Source: Raphanus sativus (taxonomy: Eukaryota; Streptophyta; Magnoliopsida; Brassicales; Brassicaceae). From it: a stretch of DNA of 64,000 nucleotides. A program made the position numbers and the translations under genes. The stretch lies in assembly GCF_000801105.2 (NCBI RefSeq), contig NC_079515.1, positions 34,681,407 through 34,745,406 of the forward strand. Reading direction: 5' to 3'. The notes beneath the pieces were generated by a model. That model searched no databases. It was not told where the DNA came from and saw only the letters and a program-made list of their open reading frames with translations. Of the stretch, positions 1 through 11,374 are shown piece after piece (the first letter of the stretch is position 1; each line of letters starts with the position of its first letter).

Positions 1-169
1 CTGTGAAATAGTATTTGAATTTTATCATTAGGGAAATATGGATTTGAAGTCTCATTAGTTGATTTTAACTTCATTGATGTGTTCTCTATCTCTATCCATT
101 TGATTGCTCGTATGGATTTCTCTCCTTTTGTATTTAAGTAACCACCGTAATTCAAAATGAAATTTGTAG
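1..169. other. Probable intron of the ERGIC3/ERV46-like gene
   Basis: The stretch ends in a good splice acceptor (TTTGTAG, G at 169) directly before the first recognisable exon of the cargo-receptor gene. I see no exon within it. The start codon and first coding exons of that gene lie left of the window. Confidence 0.6.
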
Positions 170-1922
170 ATGTCAGTGGACTTAAAGCGTGGGGAAACTC
201 TTCCTATTCATGTAAATATGACGTTTCCATCTTTGCCTTGTGATGGTAACATTTGATTACCTTTTTAGTTATTTTTCTCCATACCTTGTTGGATAACTAG
301 TCTTCTTCAACTTTTATCATTTGATCTTTTTTATTTGGTTTGTAGTATTGAGCATGGATGCTATCGACATGTCAGGGAAGCACGAAGTGGATCTCGATAC
401 AAATATTTGGAAAGTAAGTTAAGTTGCATCCAGATGCTAATACAAATCACATGTTTTCTATTTGGATATATATGTGACTTTTATGGTGTTTGCTCTAGTT
501 GTACTGGGTTATATATATCGAGTTAATTGCTCATTAACTGCGTGTGTCTGCAGCTCCGTCTCAACAGTCATGGTCATATCATTGGCACAGAATATATATC
601 TGATCTTGTTGAAAAGGAGCATGACCACTCTTCTCACAAGCATGGTAACCTTCTTAACTTAACGAGCCTTGTTTGAGTTTGTACATAAAAGAGTCACAGT
701 GATAGTCGTCATGTTAGAGACTTTTCTTTTGGTATGAGAATTAGAGACTTAAATCATATGTAACACACTTTAATTTGATATCTTTTTGTGATTGATGAAG
801 ATGGCAAAGAAGAACACAAGAATGAGACGGAAGCATTGAATACTCTGGGGTTTGATGAAGCTGCTGAAACGATGATTAAAAAGGTGAAGCAAGCATTAGC
901 TGATGGAGAAGGATGTCGGGTATTATTATTAACCTCTCTCCCTCCCCTTTTGTCAATTATAATAGACAAACTTGAAATGTTGAAATTGCTTACTTCTTGG
1001 CGTCCTAATCTTGTTAGCTGTTTTTTTCCAGGTCTATGGTGTCCTAGATGTACAACGGGTTGCTGGAAACTTCCACGTTTCAGTTCACGGGCTGAACATC
1101 TATGTTGCTCAAATGGTTGGTATCATCACTATCTCACTATTTTACTTTTACCAAGATCATGCTCTATAGTATCTAACTAATTACCCTCTAAAACAGATAT
1201 TTGGGGGGTCCAAAAACGTAAACGTGAGCCATATGATTCATGATCTATCCTTTGGGCCAAAATACCCAGGAATTCACAATCCACTTGATGACACAAACCG
1301 AATCCTGCGTGACACCAGTGGAACCTTCAAATACTATATTAAGGTGTTTCATCACTCTTCTTTTACTCATGTCCCTCTCTGCTAAGCAGTATTATATGAA
1401 ACATGCTTCATTTATTTGTCCCTTTTGTATGGAGCGCAGATTGTTCCGACGGAATATAGATATCTTTCAAAAGAAGTTCTGTCCACAAATCAGTACTCTG
1501 TTACTGAATATTACACACCAATGAACGAATTCGACAGGACATGGCCAGGTTAGTCATCGATCAAGCTTCATTTTCCAGTCTTCTTTATTTCTCTTGTTTG
1601 ATTGGCATCTTCTTTCTTCATTTGCAGCTGTCTACTTCTTATATGATCTTTCACCGATCACTGTGACAATCAAGGAAGAACGCCGTAGTTTTCTCCACTT
1701 GATCACCCGGCTTTGCGCTGTATTAGGGGGTACCTTTGCTTTGACAGGTTCATCATTCCCATCTCTATCTAATCTAATCTTTGGACTCGTCTTTCAATAA
1801 TCTTTTGCCTAATACAGTTTATGTCATGGTCTTCTTCTTGAACAGGAATGCTAGATCGTTGGATGTTCCGCTTGATTGAATCTTTCACAAAGAAGCCGAG
1901 TACCAGAAGCTTACACAAGTGA
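170..1922 (+). CDS. ERGIC3/ERV46-like ER-Golgi vesicle cargo receptor (5' partial)
   Basis: This is the 3' part of an endoplasmic-reticulum vesicle transporter of the ERV41/ERV46/ERGIC family, a membrane cargo receptor cycling in COPII/COPI vesicles between ER and Golgi. Nine exons are visible: 170-245, 346-413, 554-644, 801-919, 1032-1115, 1197-1343, 1440-1548, 1628-1747 and 1846-1922. All have GT-AG borders, and they total 891 nt in one frame (296 aa plus TGA). Diagnostic stretches are VDLKRGETLPIHVNMTFPSL (exon 1), NFHVSVHGLNIY, HMIHDLSFGPKYPG and the hydrophobic C-terminal segment HLITRLCAVLGGTFALTGML, which is the second membrane span before a short lysine-containing tail ending SLHK. 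The N-terminal span and start codon lie outside the window. By memory of Arabidopsis order it corresponds to At3g22290. Family assignment is firm, individual cargo is unknown. Confidence 0.93.
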
Positions 1923-2672
1923 AACAGAGAGTAAAAATAGAGTAAGGAAGAAGATGCTCAAAACTTGTTATCTACCTTCTGAGACGACACCCACCAGAGA
2001 GTACAAGAAGCTCCAGGGGATTGATACGTTTGCTAGATCAATACTCAGAACACTAGAAATCATTGGTGTAGGCTTTGCATGTTCTCTGTCTTTTTGAGTG
2101 TTCTCTCTTATGTATCATTATTCTTGGCTCTCTGTGCTGATCTAGTAGAATATGTAAATTTATACATTTTGCATCTTTTACTGAGAAAAAAGAAATTTCT
2201 AAACCTTTTTTACTTTGATTTATTATTCTATTACAATTTAACAAATATTATATCGATAATTAGGTAACCAGGAAATTTGGCTAACTTGATAACCAACTAG
2301 TAAGATTTTTTGTTGAAAGATTGGAATTTATACCAAAATCAAATTCTCATATAACTTTTTATTCACTAATCTGCATAATTATTAACATATGATTTTTAGG
2401 CTTTTGAAAGCTTAAATCTCTAGTGTAAAAAGTGTTATTATACTACTCTTGGGTACAGTTTCTCAAGGTTAACTTATCACACATGTCCTCTGCACACAAA
2501 AAAAAAACTTATCACACGTGCCGCGTGTGCTGGTGAAAAGCGTACGTACACTCGTCACAGTCCTGCCGTCACAGTTTCTCTCTGTTTCTTTTGAGCTTAG
2601 TTCTTGTCTGAAACCCTATTGGTTTCCTTCTATCTCTCAGTCCTCAGTCCTCACTTATCGTCTTCATCTGAA
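1923..2672. other. Intergenic: 3' flank of the cargo receptor, 5' flank/UTR of rps10
   Basis: AT-rich spacer between two genes on the same strand. The last 150 bases are more GC-rich, with short pyrimidine runs typical of a plant promoter/5' UTR. No further gene seen. Confidence 0.6.
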
Positions 2673-3351
2673 ATGATTACCGGAGGACTCCGCAGATCTT
2701 CATTGCCGTCGAGGCAAACTCTCTCCGCCGCGCTAACCTCCTTTGATTCAAGCCTTTTTGATCATTTCTCTTCAGCCGCCACCGTAGCCTCCGTGGACTG
2801 TAACCTAGTCGGAAATGGATCTACTCTCTCCTCCAACCTCATCTCCCGATTCAAAGCTGAGCCGTCGATGATTCTCCCAGCTAATAAGGTATATGCTTTT
2901 ATTATGCTCATTCAATCTCTTAAAACGGTGTCGTTCAAATCAAATCATTGAGAAGTGCTGTGTGTTTGTGATTTTTTGGGGAGTAGAAGAAAGAGAGCAC
3001 CACGTCAAAGATCAAAGGAACGAGGATCTGCATAGCGATCCGATCATTCGACAACCCGGAGAAGCAAGCTTGGTGTCTTCCTCCCCACGCTCGCTACGCT
3101 GCGATGCCCGACACGAGGACCTTGTACACGGTGCTACGTTCCCCTCACGTGACAAGAAGTCGAGGGAGCAGTTCGAGATGAGGTTCAAGAAAAGGTTTCT
3201 CGTTATCAAAGCTCAGAGTCACGAGCTGAGCAATAAGCTGTTTTGGTTGAAGCGTTACCGTATCCTCGGAGCTCAGTACGAACTCCAGTTCCATTGCAAG
3301 ACCCGTTTGGACATGGCTCCTGTGTTAGGGAACATCAGTGGCTCCACATGA
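2673..3351 (+). pseudogene. rps10: Nuclear mitochondrial ribosomal protein S10, frameshifted in the core
   Basis: Homologue of the nuclear-encoded mitochondrial small-subunit protein S10. Exon 1 (2673-2888) encodes a 72-codon presequence-like N-terminus (MITGGLRRSSLPSRQTLSAA), rich in Ser/Arg/Ala and lacking acids early on. An intron at 2889-2986 ends in GAGTAG. Exon 2 begins KKESTTSKIKGTRICIAIRS and carries the S10 core. The frame runs cleanly to LYTVLRSPHV (codons to 3148), but the rest of the conserved domain (DKKSREQFEMRFKKR, then KLFWLKRYRILGAQYELQFH to TGA 3349-3351) lies in the frame starting at 3151, so one base is missing around 3149-3151. In the original frame translation stops at TGA 3179-3181, losing about 55 conserved C-terminal residues. 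The rest is well conserved, so this is a recent pseudogene or a sequencing error. Other rps10 copies in a polyploid-derived genome could compensate (inference). Confidence 0.85.
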
Positions 3352-4142
3352 GACTTAAGCGGTCGTTTTAAACTAGTTTACTTGGCCGATCCTGCAATAA
3401 TATCGAATCTTACTGATTCAAGAAAGAAGTGAACAAATACCTCAACAAAGATATGGGTTCTGTATTGAGTTTCAGTGGGTGAATATACTTCCAGTTTTAT
3501 GCAAATTTATTAGGCCATTTAATTCGTTGTATGGGATTCATCATGAAATAGGTAATCAAAGATGTTTTAGCTGTTTAAAATTGCCAATGATTTGAGACAA
3601 TATAAGATTTGATGCAAATCAGAACCAAAAAAGTGCTAAAAGAAAAGATTTGAAGAACCAAACTCACTCAGTGACACAATGTTATAGCGTGCATTAGTTA
3701 CCATTTTCTCTAGAAATAGAGTAATGAACAAAAAATGATCCCGTTGTTTACTCTAGAAGTGAGATTAAAACATTTTTTATTCTAAACTCCACTTTGCAGT
3801 AAAATATGGAACAAGATAACTGTATTTTTTTCTAGAATAGAGTAGTAAACAAAAATAATCCCATTGTTTACTCTAGAAGGATTTTTATGCTTAGATGATA
3901 CTTTTTGTGGACGGTTGTTTGATTACCCATAAGCTATTTCTTAACAAGTGTATTAAACCCTACACATGAAATCATCTCAGTGCTCACGAGACCTTTGCAA
4001 AGCCATCTTGCCCATTATAGAGTGATAGTAAAATGTCGTTGTAAGGTTTTTTTAATTCGTACATTTAACAAACAACATTGTCAACAATTTTGGTACTCAA
4101 CAACTCTAAGCGTTTCCAGTCGCACAACAAAAGCTTTTTTGC
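3352..4142. other. Intergenic between convergent rps10 and RPB5
   Basis: AT-rich DNA with a short imperfect direct repeat (see 3709-3879). In Arabidopsis I remember a mitochondrial DEAD-box helicase gene (PMH1) between these two neighbours. No trace of it is recognisable here. Confidence 0.5.
3709..3879. repeat. Imperfect direct repeat, about 50-bp units 123 bp apart
   Basis: The segments at about 3709-3760 and 3832-3879 are close copies. Both start with TCTAGAA/TAGAGTA and end in GTTTACTCTAGAAG. The TAGAGTA/TACTCTA ends are themselves inverted, so each unit resembles a small inverted-repeat element remnant. Family not identified. Confidence 0.5.
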
Positions 4143-5118
4143 TTATACAACATAACGGTAGGTAACATAACGCCCAGCAGTTTCACTCGGACGTATGATC
4201 TTCACAACTTGTCCACGTTTTAGCCCAAAGTATCTTGCGATTGGATCAGTCACTTGGATCCTTGGAAGCTAACAACAAAACATGTTCCAAACTTTAAAAA
4301 TTACACAAAAAAAAAAACTAAAAGCTCCCTCCCCTCATCACCAAGAAGAATGACTACACTAACCTGTGTCTCCTTGACAGTGTATCTCTCAAGAAGAGTT
4401 TTCTTCTCCTCAGTGGTTAGAACTTGGTGCTCCGGAACAAGAACATGTTCTTTAATGTTCACTAGCATTTCCGCCTCCTACACCACACCACACCACACCA
4501 CAACATGGTTTGATGATTGTGATGATGTTGAATACACATCACCAGACAGAAGAATTCAAAGAAAGTGTGTGTTTAGTACCTGGAAGACTTCCAAATGAAA
4601 CTTAGAAGAGATCTCACTGATGCAAGTTCGAGCAAAAGGAGTCAAGTTCTGCTGCACCACCAAGATAGCTCTGTAAACATTCTCTGACTTCATCCTGTTT
4701 GTGTACACCTTCATCGTCTTAACCCCAACTTTCGCCTCATCAGGGAAGAAGATATAGAGCTACAAACAGGAGAAACCACAAATCAAACACACAAAAAAAA
4801 CCATCTCCACAGCTTCATGAATAAAAGAGACGACATTTATCTATCTTATCCCCTAAAAGTAATAAAGCTTCCACCTTTTCTGTAATAACAATAGAGAAAC
4901 AGTTAAGAGAGTCAAACCTGGTCACTGCTGTCGTTTCGCTTAGCTTTGAGAGTAACAAGATCTTCTCTTTTCATGTTGTCTCCGTACTTCCTAACGAACT
5001 GCGATAAGCTCATGGTGATCTCAGAGTCGGCGATGAAGTAGCCACGGTCCTTGAGCATCTGCATCAACGTCTTCTGGATCCTGTAAAGTCTTTTGATTTC
5101 TTCTTCCGTTAGACCCAT
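4143..5118 (-). CDS. NRPB5: RPB5 subunit of nuclear DNA-dependent RNA polymerases
   Basis: Shared fifth-largest subunit of RNA polymerases I, II and III, forming the downstream-DNA jaw. Coding exons on the minus strand are 4918-5118, 4580-4759, 4364-4477 and 4143-4268. All introns are GT-AG, total 621 nt, 206 aa, about the usual eukaryotic length. The N-terminal jaw begins [20 protein letters not shown] and continues through [14 protein letters not shown] and [11 protein letters not shown]. The conserved C-terminal assembly domain reads [20 protein letters not shown] and ends TYRYVV, the family's typical terminus. The upstream leader has its own intron (5132-5249). The gene is convergent with rps10 and divergent from AOX1A. 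Site II-type GGCCCA motifs upstream fit a constitutively expressed growth gene. By remembered order, At3g22320. Confidence 0.95.
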
Positions 5119-5131
5119 ATCTCGATTAAAT

Positions 5132-5249
5132 CTGCAGAAATACAAAAAAAAATCTCAGTCAATTGTTGAAGAACTGGTGGGAGGGTTTTATAAATCTCTT
5201 TACTTTGAGATCGAGTCACAGGTGAGCTATCGTGAAGAGAGAAGCTTAC
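5132..5249 (-). other. 5' UTR intron of RPB5
   Basis: On the minus strand a GTAAGC donor (5249 downwards) and a TTTCTGCAG acceptor (ending at 5132) flank an intron that finishes 13 bases before the RPB5 ATG. It is predicted from splice consensus only. Confidence 0.55.
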
Positions 5250-5441
5250 GTTTATAGAGGGTAAAGAGAGAAGAAGAGATGGGAAGCACAGAACGACGAA
5301 GAAGACGGAGCGGCGTTTCAAAGAGCTTTCCTTTCAAGTAAAAAAGGGTTTCTATAGTAATATAAGAAGAAGCCCCCACCCTTATACGAAATTTATGTTT
5401 TTCATCTGTGAACTTTATCTTGGAACTGTTAATAATACCAA

Positions 5442-5475
5442 GGCCCAATTTGGCCTGTTTGTACCCATATGGGCC
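5442..5475. promoter_or_regulatory. Paired site II (GGCCCA/TGGGCC) promoter motifs of RPB5
   Basis: GGCCCA at 5442-5447 and TGGGCC at 5470-5475 lie in opposite orientation about 190-230 bp upstream of the RPB5 leader intron. Such TGGGCY elements are known TCP-factor sites in promoters of ribosomal and other growth-associated plant genes. Function here is inferred. Confidence 0.5.
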
Positions 5476-6439
5476 TAAACACGCGGGAGACTCGGGATAC
5501 CATAAATGCACAAGAAGAAGCAAACAGTTAGTTACGAGTCCACGACCTTGTCGATCTAGCAGGAACCTTTGCATTACGAATGGCCACCCCGCACCACCGC
5601 ATAAAAAGTCCACCTCCTCCACTGAGAGGACACCTTCCAATTGAAAGAGACGCTGCTAACTTTGTCAACTAGAAAACCTCCAGAAACTTTGAATTTTTTG
5701 AACCGTTTGGTATATTACTTAGAAAAATCACTTTTTAATATGGACAGTCAGTGTTAAAACCGAGAAATGGCTACTCTTTTTTTTTGTCGATAATGAAGAA
5801 ATGTCTAAATGACTACGACAAAGCTAAAAACATTTTTTTAAAAACTTAATATGGTCTAAAATGATGATCTGGTCGATTGGAGTTATGAATAGTTAATGCA
5901 GTTTGCTCTGTCTGACTATTTACCTTTTCTAATGAAATTTTGGTCATTTTTGATCCTTCTAAACTATATTTTCGATAGAATAAAAAAATTAAGATCATCG
6001 GAGAAAATTTCTCCACAATTACTTCCCTGAAATTAAAAACATATCACCTAGTCAAAAAGGAAGATAGATCATATTCCAATTTGTTTTCACATAATTTTAT
6101 TTTAAATGCCAAAAATGTTTCTTTGGATAGAAAAAGAATAAAAGAGTTTAGGATTGAGAAGAAAATGATAAAACAAGCCCACACGACTACATAAAATTGA
6201 ATCGATGAGTTGTGCTCTTGGCCACCACGCAGACTTCTTGGTCTCCAAGAAAAATATACACCTTTTATCAATTTACATATATGCCCCCAAAGAACAGTAC
6301 AGCCTTTTTAGAGACCCTCGTCATCACAGGGTCTGATAAGACAGCAAAGCAAAAAAAAAAAAAAAGTTTCTCCTACAACATTCCTATATTCTTGGATTGC
6401 TTGATTCTTTCGACTACACTGTTTCCGATCTGCATAACG
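5476..6439. other. Divergent intergenic region RPB5/AOX1A
   Basis: Spacer carrying the RPB5 promoter on the left and the AOX1A promoter and leader on the right. The sequence upstream of the AOX1A ATG stays open in the same frame back to about 6212, but lacks a convincing presequence there. In Arabidopsis I recall AOX1B directly upstream of AOX1A. It is absent here. Confidence 0.5.
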
Positions 6440-8301
6440 ATGATGAGACGCGGTGGAGCCAAGGTGGCCTCGTTGCTGTTAAAATCTGCTCGACCACGGC
6501 TGTTCTCAACCGCCACTACGAGCACGATCCGTTCCATGTCTCACGAGACAACAAGCCATCTTCTCAAACCAGCCGCTAGCATGAACACTTGGATCTGGAG
6601 CGGACCTGGAGGCGTGCGATTTGCTAGCACGGCTAGTTCAGGAGAGAAAACTCCGAGTCCGAAGAAAACAGAGGACGACGAATCATCCACCGGAGGTAAC
6701 AAGGGTATCGCTAGCTATTGGGGTGTTGAACCGAGTAAGATCACCAAAGAAGACGGTACTGAATGGAAGTGGAACTGTTTCAGGGTATGTTTTTACACAT
6801 ATGTTAGAAACGTTACTCTTTTGATGAATTACTATTTAATGATTTGAGATTTGTTTGGGATTATTGGCAGCCGTGGGAGACGTATAAAGCTGACTTGACG
6901 ATAGATCTGTCGAAGCATCATGTTCCAACGACGTTTCTTGACAGATTAGCTTATTGGACTGTCAAATCTCTTCGCTGGCCGACCGATCTCTTCTTCCAGG
7001 TACATCTCCGATCTTCCGTAATGGAAAACATTCATATCTCATGTCGTCATTGATTGCGTATAAATTCGAATTTATTTTAATTTTCTTTATTGCAACTATC
7101 AATATTTCATTTCTCTTTTGAAAGATTTCGTTAGTATTATATTATTGTGCACTCTGTTAGTGCGCCCAATTAGAGTGCTTGAATATTATATTAACAAGAG
7201 TTTAGCGTTGTCATGATCCCTCTAGTGGGTATCTTACCTATTAAATGGTTAGTATAATTTTATTATATTTTATAATTTTAAATTAAAAAATCAGACCATA
7301 CATAGTATTTGGATCTCTAACATTTCTGTTGAGTACGTTTCTTCAGTAAAATTAAATATAAATATTTTATGTTTTTCTTTTTTTTCTTCAAATAGAAAAA
7401 TAAAGTTTTACGTCAAACCATAAAAGAAAAAAGAAGAAGAATAAAACGGAGTAATTACTTCTATTTTTCATGGCCTTTGGTGAAAATTAGAATAAATGAG
7501 AGTTAATACTTATTTTTTCCTACTCCGATGTTACTTACTCCACCAATAAATCACACACCGTATACGTGTCATGCCCACTTGTTCCTTCAAATGTGTTGGA
7601 GCTCTCAGTTCAAATGATTTAATCCACTATGAATTGTTGCATTGACTTTTGCATCCATTAACGCAGAGGCGATACGGATGCCGAGCTATGATGCTCGAAA
7701 CTGTAGCAGCAGTGCCCGGAATGGTCGGAGGAATGTTACTCCACTTTAAATCTCTCAGACGCTTTGAGCAAAGCGGTGGATGGATCAAAGCCCTTCTCGA
7801 GGAAGCGGAGAACGAGAGGATGCATCTCATGACTTTCATGGAAGTCGCTAAACCCAAATGGTACGAGAGAGCTCTTGTCATCACTGTCCAAGGAGTCTTC
7901 TTCAACGCCTATTTCCTCGGATACCTAATCTCTCCCAAGTTTGCTCACCGTATGGTTGGTTACCTTGAGGAAGAAGCAATCCATTCGTACACTGAGTTCC
8001 TCAAGGAGCTTGACAAAGGTAACATTGACAACGTCCCTGCTCCGGCTATTGCTATTGATTACTGGAGGCTCCCTGCTGATGCAACCCTTCGTGACGTTGT
8101 CATGGTGGTCCGTGCCGACGAGGCACATCACCGTGATGTTAACCATTTTGCATCTGTAAGTGTGGTGTTTTTCTCTTCTTTGTTTTTTTTGAAACGTTAT
8201 ATGTTATGTGACTGATGATGTTGAACATTGTCTACTTGCAGGATATTCACTACCAAGGTCGTGAGTTAAAGGAAGCCCCAGCTCCAGTTGGATACCATTG
8301 A
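6440..8301 (+). CDS. AOX1A: Mitochondrial alternative oxidase, AOX1A type
   Basis: Ubiquinol:oxygen oxidoreductase of the inner mitochondrial membrane, a di-iron enzyme that bypasses complexes III and IV and is typically induced by respiratory stress. Exons are 6440-6784, 6871-6999, 7667-8155 and 8242-8301 (1,023 nt, 340 aa), the canonical four-exon AOX1 layout. The N-terminus ([20 protein letters not shown]) is an Arg/Ser-rich presequence. Regulatory Cys I lies in WKWNCFRPWE (about residue 113) and Cys II in [11 protein letters not shown] (about 163). Di-iron ligand motifs are all present: LETVAAVPG (Glu about 169), EEAENERMH (Glu 208, His 211), [13 protein letters not shown] and [12 protein letters not shown]. 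The C-terminus is APAPVGYH. Intron 2 is large (667 bp) and AT-rich. The catalytic half is essentially intact; divergence is concentrated in the presequence. By remembered order, At3g22370. Confidence 0.97.
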
Positions 8302-10538
8302 GCTTAGCTATATCCCGTTGAATAAGAGTTTGTTTTCTCAAGTTTAAAACTTTGTTCTAAAGAAAATTGAAAAGAGTATATGGCCTCTTCGTTCATTTGT
8401 GTATAAGACCACCTCTACTAGAGCCATACATTGGAATCGACTTCTTTGAATGTTATATTTGCTACAAATATTCTGCTCTTTTTTTTTCACTTGAAAATTA
8501 TATTATTGCAGGACCTGGGATTTAGTTTATTCGTTTGTAACGTTATATGATGGATTATATTTTCACACTTTCATGTCTCCCTCCACATGCATGCCAACAA
8601 TAGTTATGTACTCATCAGCGACAAATTTAATCTTTGAAAGATGTAATATCCTAGAAATTGCATACAGTTATGAATGTCTCCAAAGAAACAATCATTTAGT
8701 TCAAGCACTGAGCTGACGCGGCCATGTTGTTCATCATCTTCACCATCGTCTTCAACAACAGCTTTCTTATATCTGACATGCATCCTAAAATACACAATTT
8801 CACTTCATTTCCATAGAAAAGAAGACGTTATGTGTGTTTTTCCTGTAAACTAGCTAGGAACATCTAAGAATGCTAAGTATATAGGAACATCTAACGAATG
8901 TTTTATACATCTTTGTTTTTTTCCCGGACCCCCCAAAACCTCTCAATTATAGTCTTATCAAATAATAATTAAAGACAAAAACTGTCAACTATAATACAGA
9001 AATTTATCAAACAATATCGTATTTGTGTGATTATGTGTACTTAACCACTTTCTTTCAAACTTATCACAGTCTTTTTCTCTAATGCCACCAAATTAATTAT
9101 ATATTGATGTGTCCACTAGAACAAGAGCACCTATCACGCAGTTCTTTTCGATTGGCGAGTTTACGTCAATAATAGCAATCAAGATAGCCAATAACCTTTA
9201 CTGTTTGTTTTCTTCATCGCAAAATGGCAGAGAAAAGCTAAAGGACTTCCACATACCTCTTTCATCATCAATTATTCAAATACATATAATTTACTATATC
9301 CAACATCAAATGTTGGCATAAAATATTTTTAATATTTTGTCTTTTCTTTATCTAGCTCTCCAATTATACGAATAACAATTTATAAAGACGTCTTAATCAG
9401 TTGCGTAGCCTCTATCTATCAGCTGTTTCTAATATAAAGTATGTTTTAATACTTCAAAGATTAATCTAGTCTCATAGTATAAAGTATTATTATGTGTGGC
9501 AATGTGTATTCCAGATCTGAATGATATGATTATTATATAAAAAGAATATAGTCATGGTGCCATGTTTGTTGTATATTGTTTTTAAATGCCTCTAATCCTT
9601 TATCAATATGATATGCTGCTAATATTATAGTTACCAATACTATATAGTTTAAGTATATGGTAATATTTAAATACAAAGAGCTCTTTGGATATGCTTTAGT
9701 GCCTTGATGAAGGGATGTTGTTTTACATATATGATATATCTGTACCTTCACATACGACAAATACAGTAAAATATACGATATACCAAAACTTTGAATATGC
9801 TTTTTACATTAAACCATTTTAAATGAAAACGTAAGAAAATAATCGCTTTACGTAATGTTTAATGGTCTGATTGAGAAATCTTCCCCTGACGGCTAGGGTT
9901 AAACGAACGATCAAATAGATACAACGTTGGCAAAAAGGCAATAACTGTAAAAGTCAACACGTATAAACTTGTCAATATTAGTAATAGTAAGTTTTCTATC
10001 TGATATTTTCATTTTTTCATTGATGATTTTATCTTTTTATGGTTCCTTATTTATTTATATTATGTTCATGATTTTAAAGCAAAATCATTTTTTTCTGAAT
10101 AACAAAGTGAAATCATCGAAAAACCGACAAACTTATTTGGCAGCACCCAATATTCCAACGTGGCATTCTCTGTGCTTTATTATTATTTTAATATATTCAA
10201 ACATAAAGAGATTTACGAGACCGCTCATCCACGAGATAACGTAATTTTACCATAGTTAAACTACCACGTCAGAAAAAGACTTTGTTATGCATACCAGGAA
10301 CGGCCGTGAGGTTAGCATTCTCTTCTTTTAACTATGTTTTTGATTGTTCTATAACTACAGAGAGATATTTAAGCGACTAGAAAGAGTATCGACAAAAACA
10401 AGATCCAAGCCGACGGATATAATAGAAAGCAATATTCCACGTTTCGTGTTTATATTAATCAAGAGAATCTGATCCCAAATACATGCCGAATTTGTTATTC
10501 ACGCGCTTTTAAACGCGTAACTGTAAAATTATGTGAAT
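8302..10538. other. AT-rich spacer downstream of AOX1A
   Basis: AOX1A 3' flank followed by AT-rich DNA without recognisable genes. An acidic minus-strand reading frame near 8604-8795 (VEDDGEDDEQHGRVSS) is the only coding-like patch. I could not assign it. Confidence 0.5.
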
Positions 10539-11374
10539 CTACTGCTTTAGTCTTTTTTCCGTCTAGTAAATTTATTAAAGGGACTATTACAGTATTACAA
10601 CGAAAGCCCAACAAACAGACCTATTATGGAAAAACAAAATGGGTTTTAAGCCCAACCCACGTAAACAAACCGCTCAGATAACGCGGCTCCATTGCTATGC
10701 GTCCTCCCTAGAACGCATCGACGCCCACGATTCTTACCACGCGTCAATCGGTTACAACATCGTGACCCAACCACCTAGGCACTGCCGGAAAACGAAAACC
10801 GCCTTTGGTTTCGCCGGAACTCACGGCTCAACTGCCTTCGCCACCATCTTTCCGCGTGTCATCTATTCAAAGGAAGAGCTTCATCGGGTTTGTCCCGAGA
10901 TCTCATCCCAAACCACCGGAAAACACCACTCGCTATTCACGACTCACCCATCTCTGACCTTGTCACCGCTTGAAAACCTTCGCCGGATATCATCAATCTG
11001 AACAAGTCGAGATCTCCTCCGCAAAGAAAAGCTTCTAGCGAGACAAAAGAAATCGTTCTCATCTTATCAGAAATTCAACTGACGTCAATCCAATTGAACC
11101 TCCTAGATTGATAAACGATCGCAATCGGGAAAAACCCCTGTGAAAAGCCGGCGAAGAAGATGTAGAGAAATTACTTCTTCCCGGAGTCAAGAACCGGCGA
11201 AGAGTGTTGAGAAAACCACTGCTTTCCGGAATATAAAGTCTGAACCGTCGAGATGCACACTGGAAGAATTGGTGATGAGAATAAAAAACGGCGAAACCTC
11301 TTCTTCTGAAAGATTTTAAAGAGATAAAAAGGGGATTATTCGAGAGCAAACGACTAAACCTACTGCTTTAGTCT
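10539..11374 (-). mobile_element. Non-autonomous retroposon-like insertion with 15-bp target duplication
   Basis: A segment of about 806 bp (10554-11359) is bounded by identical 15-bp direct repeats, CTACTGCTTTAGTCT, at 10539-10553 and 11360-11374. Read on the minus strand it ends AATAAATTTACTAGACGG followed by a short A-run next to one repeat copy, as expected for target-primed reverse transcription. It is clearly more GC-rich than its surroundings and has no RT or transposase coding. A LINE-mobilised non-autonomous retroposon (in size like the Brassicaceae Sadhu class) or a 5'-truncated LINE tail are the likely identities. Family is not proven. Short frames at 10639-11001 (+) and 11059-11349 (-) are probably not genes. 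Confidence 0.55.

Noticed and set aside
10639..11349. 120-codon (+) and 96-codon (-) open frames
   Set aside because: They overlap on opposite strands in a GC-richer retroposon-like insert, show no domain, and have low-complexity composition. Treated as chance frames.
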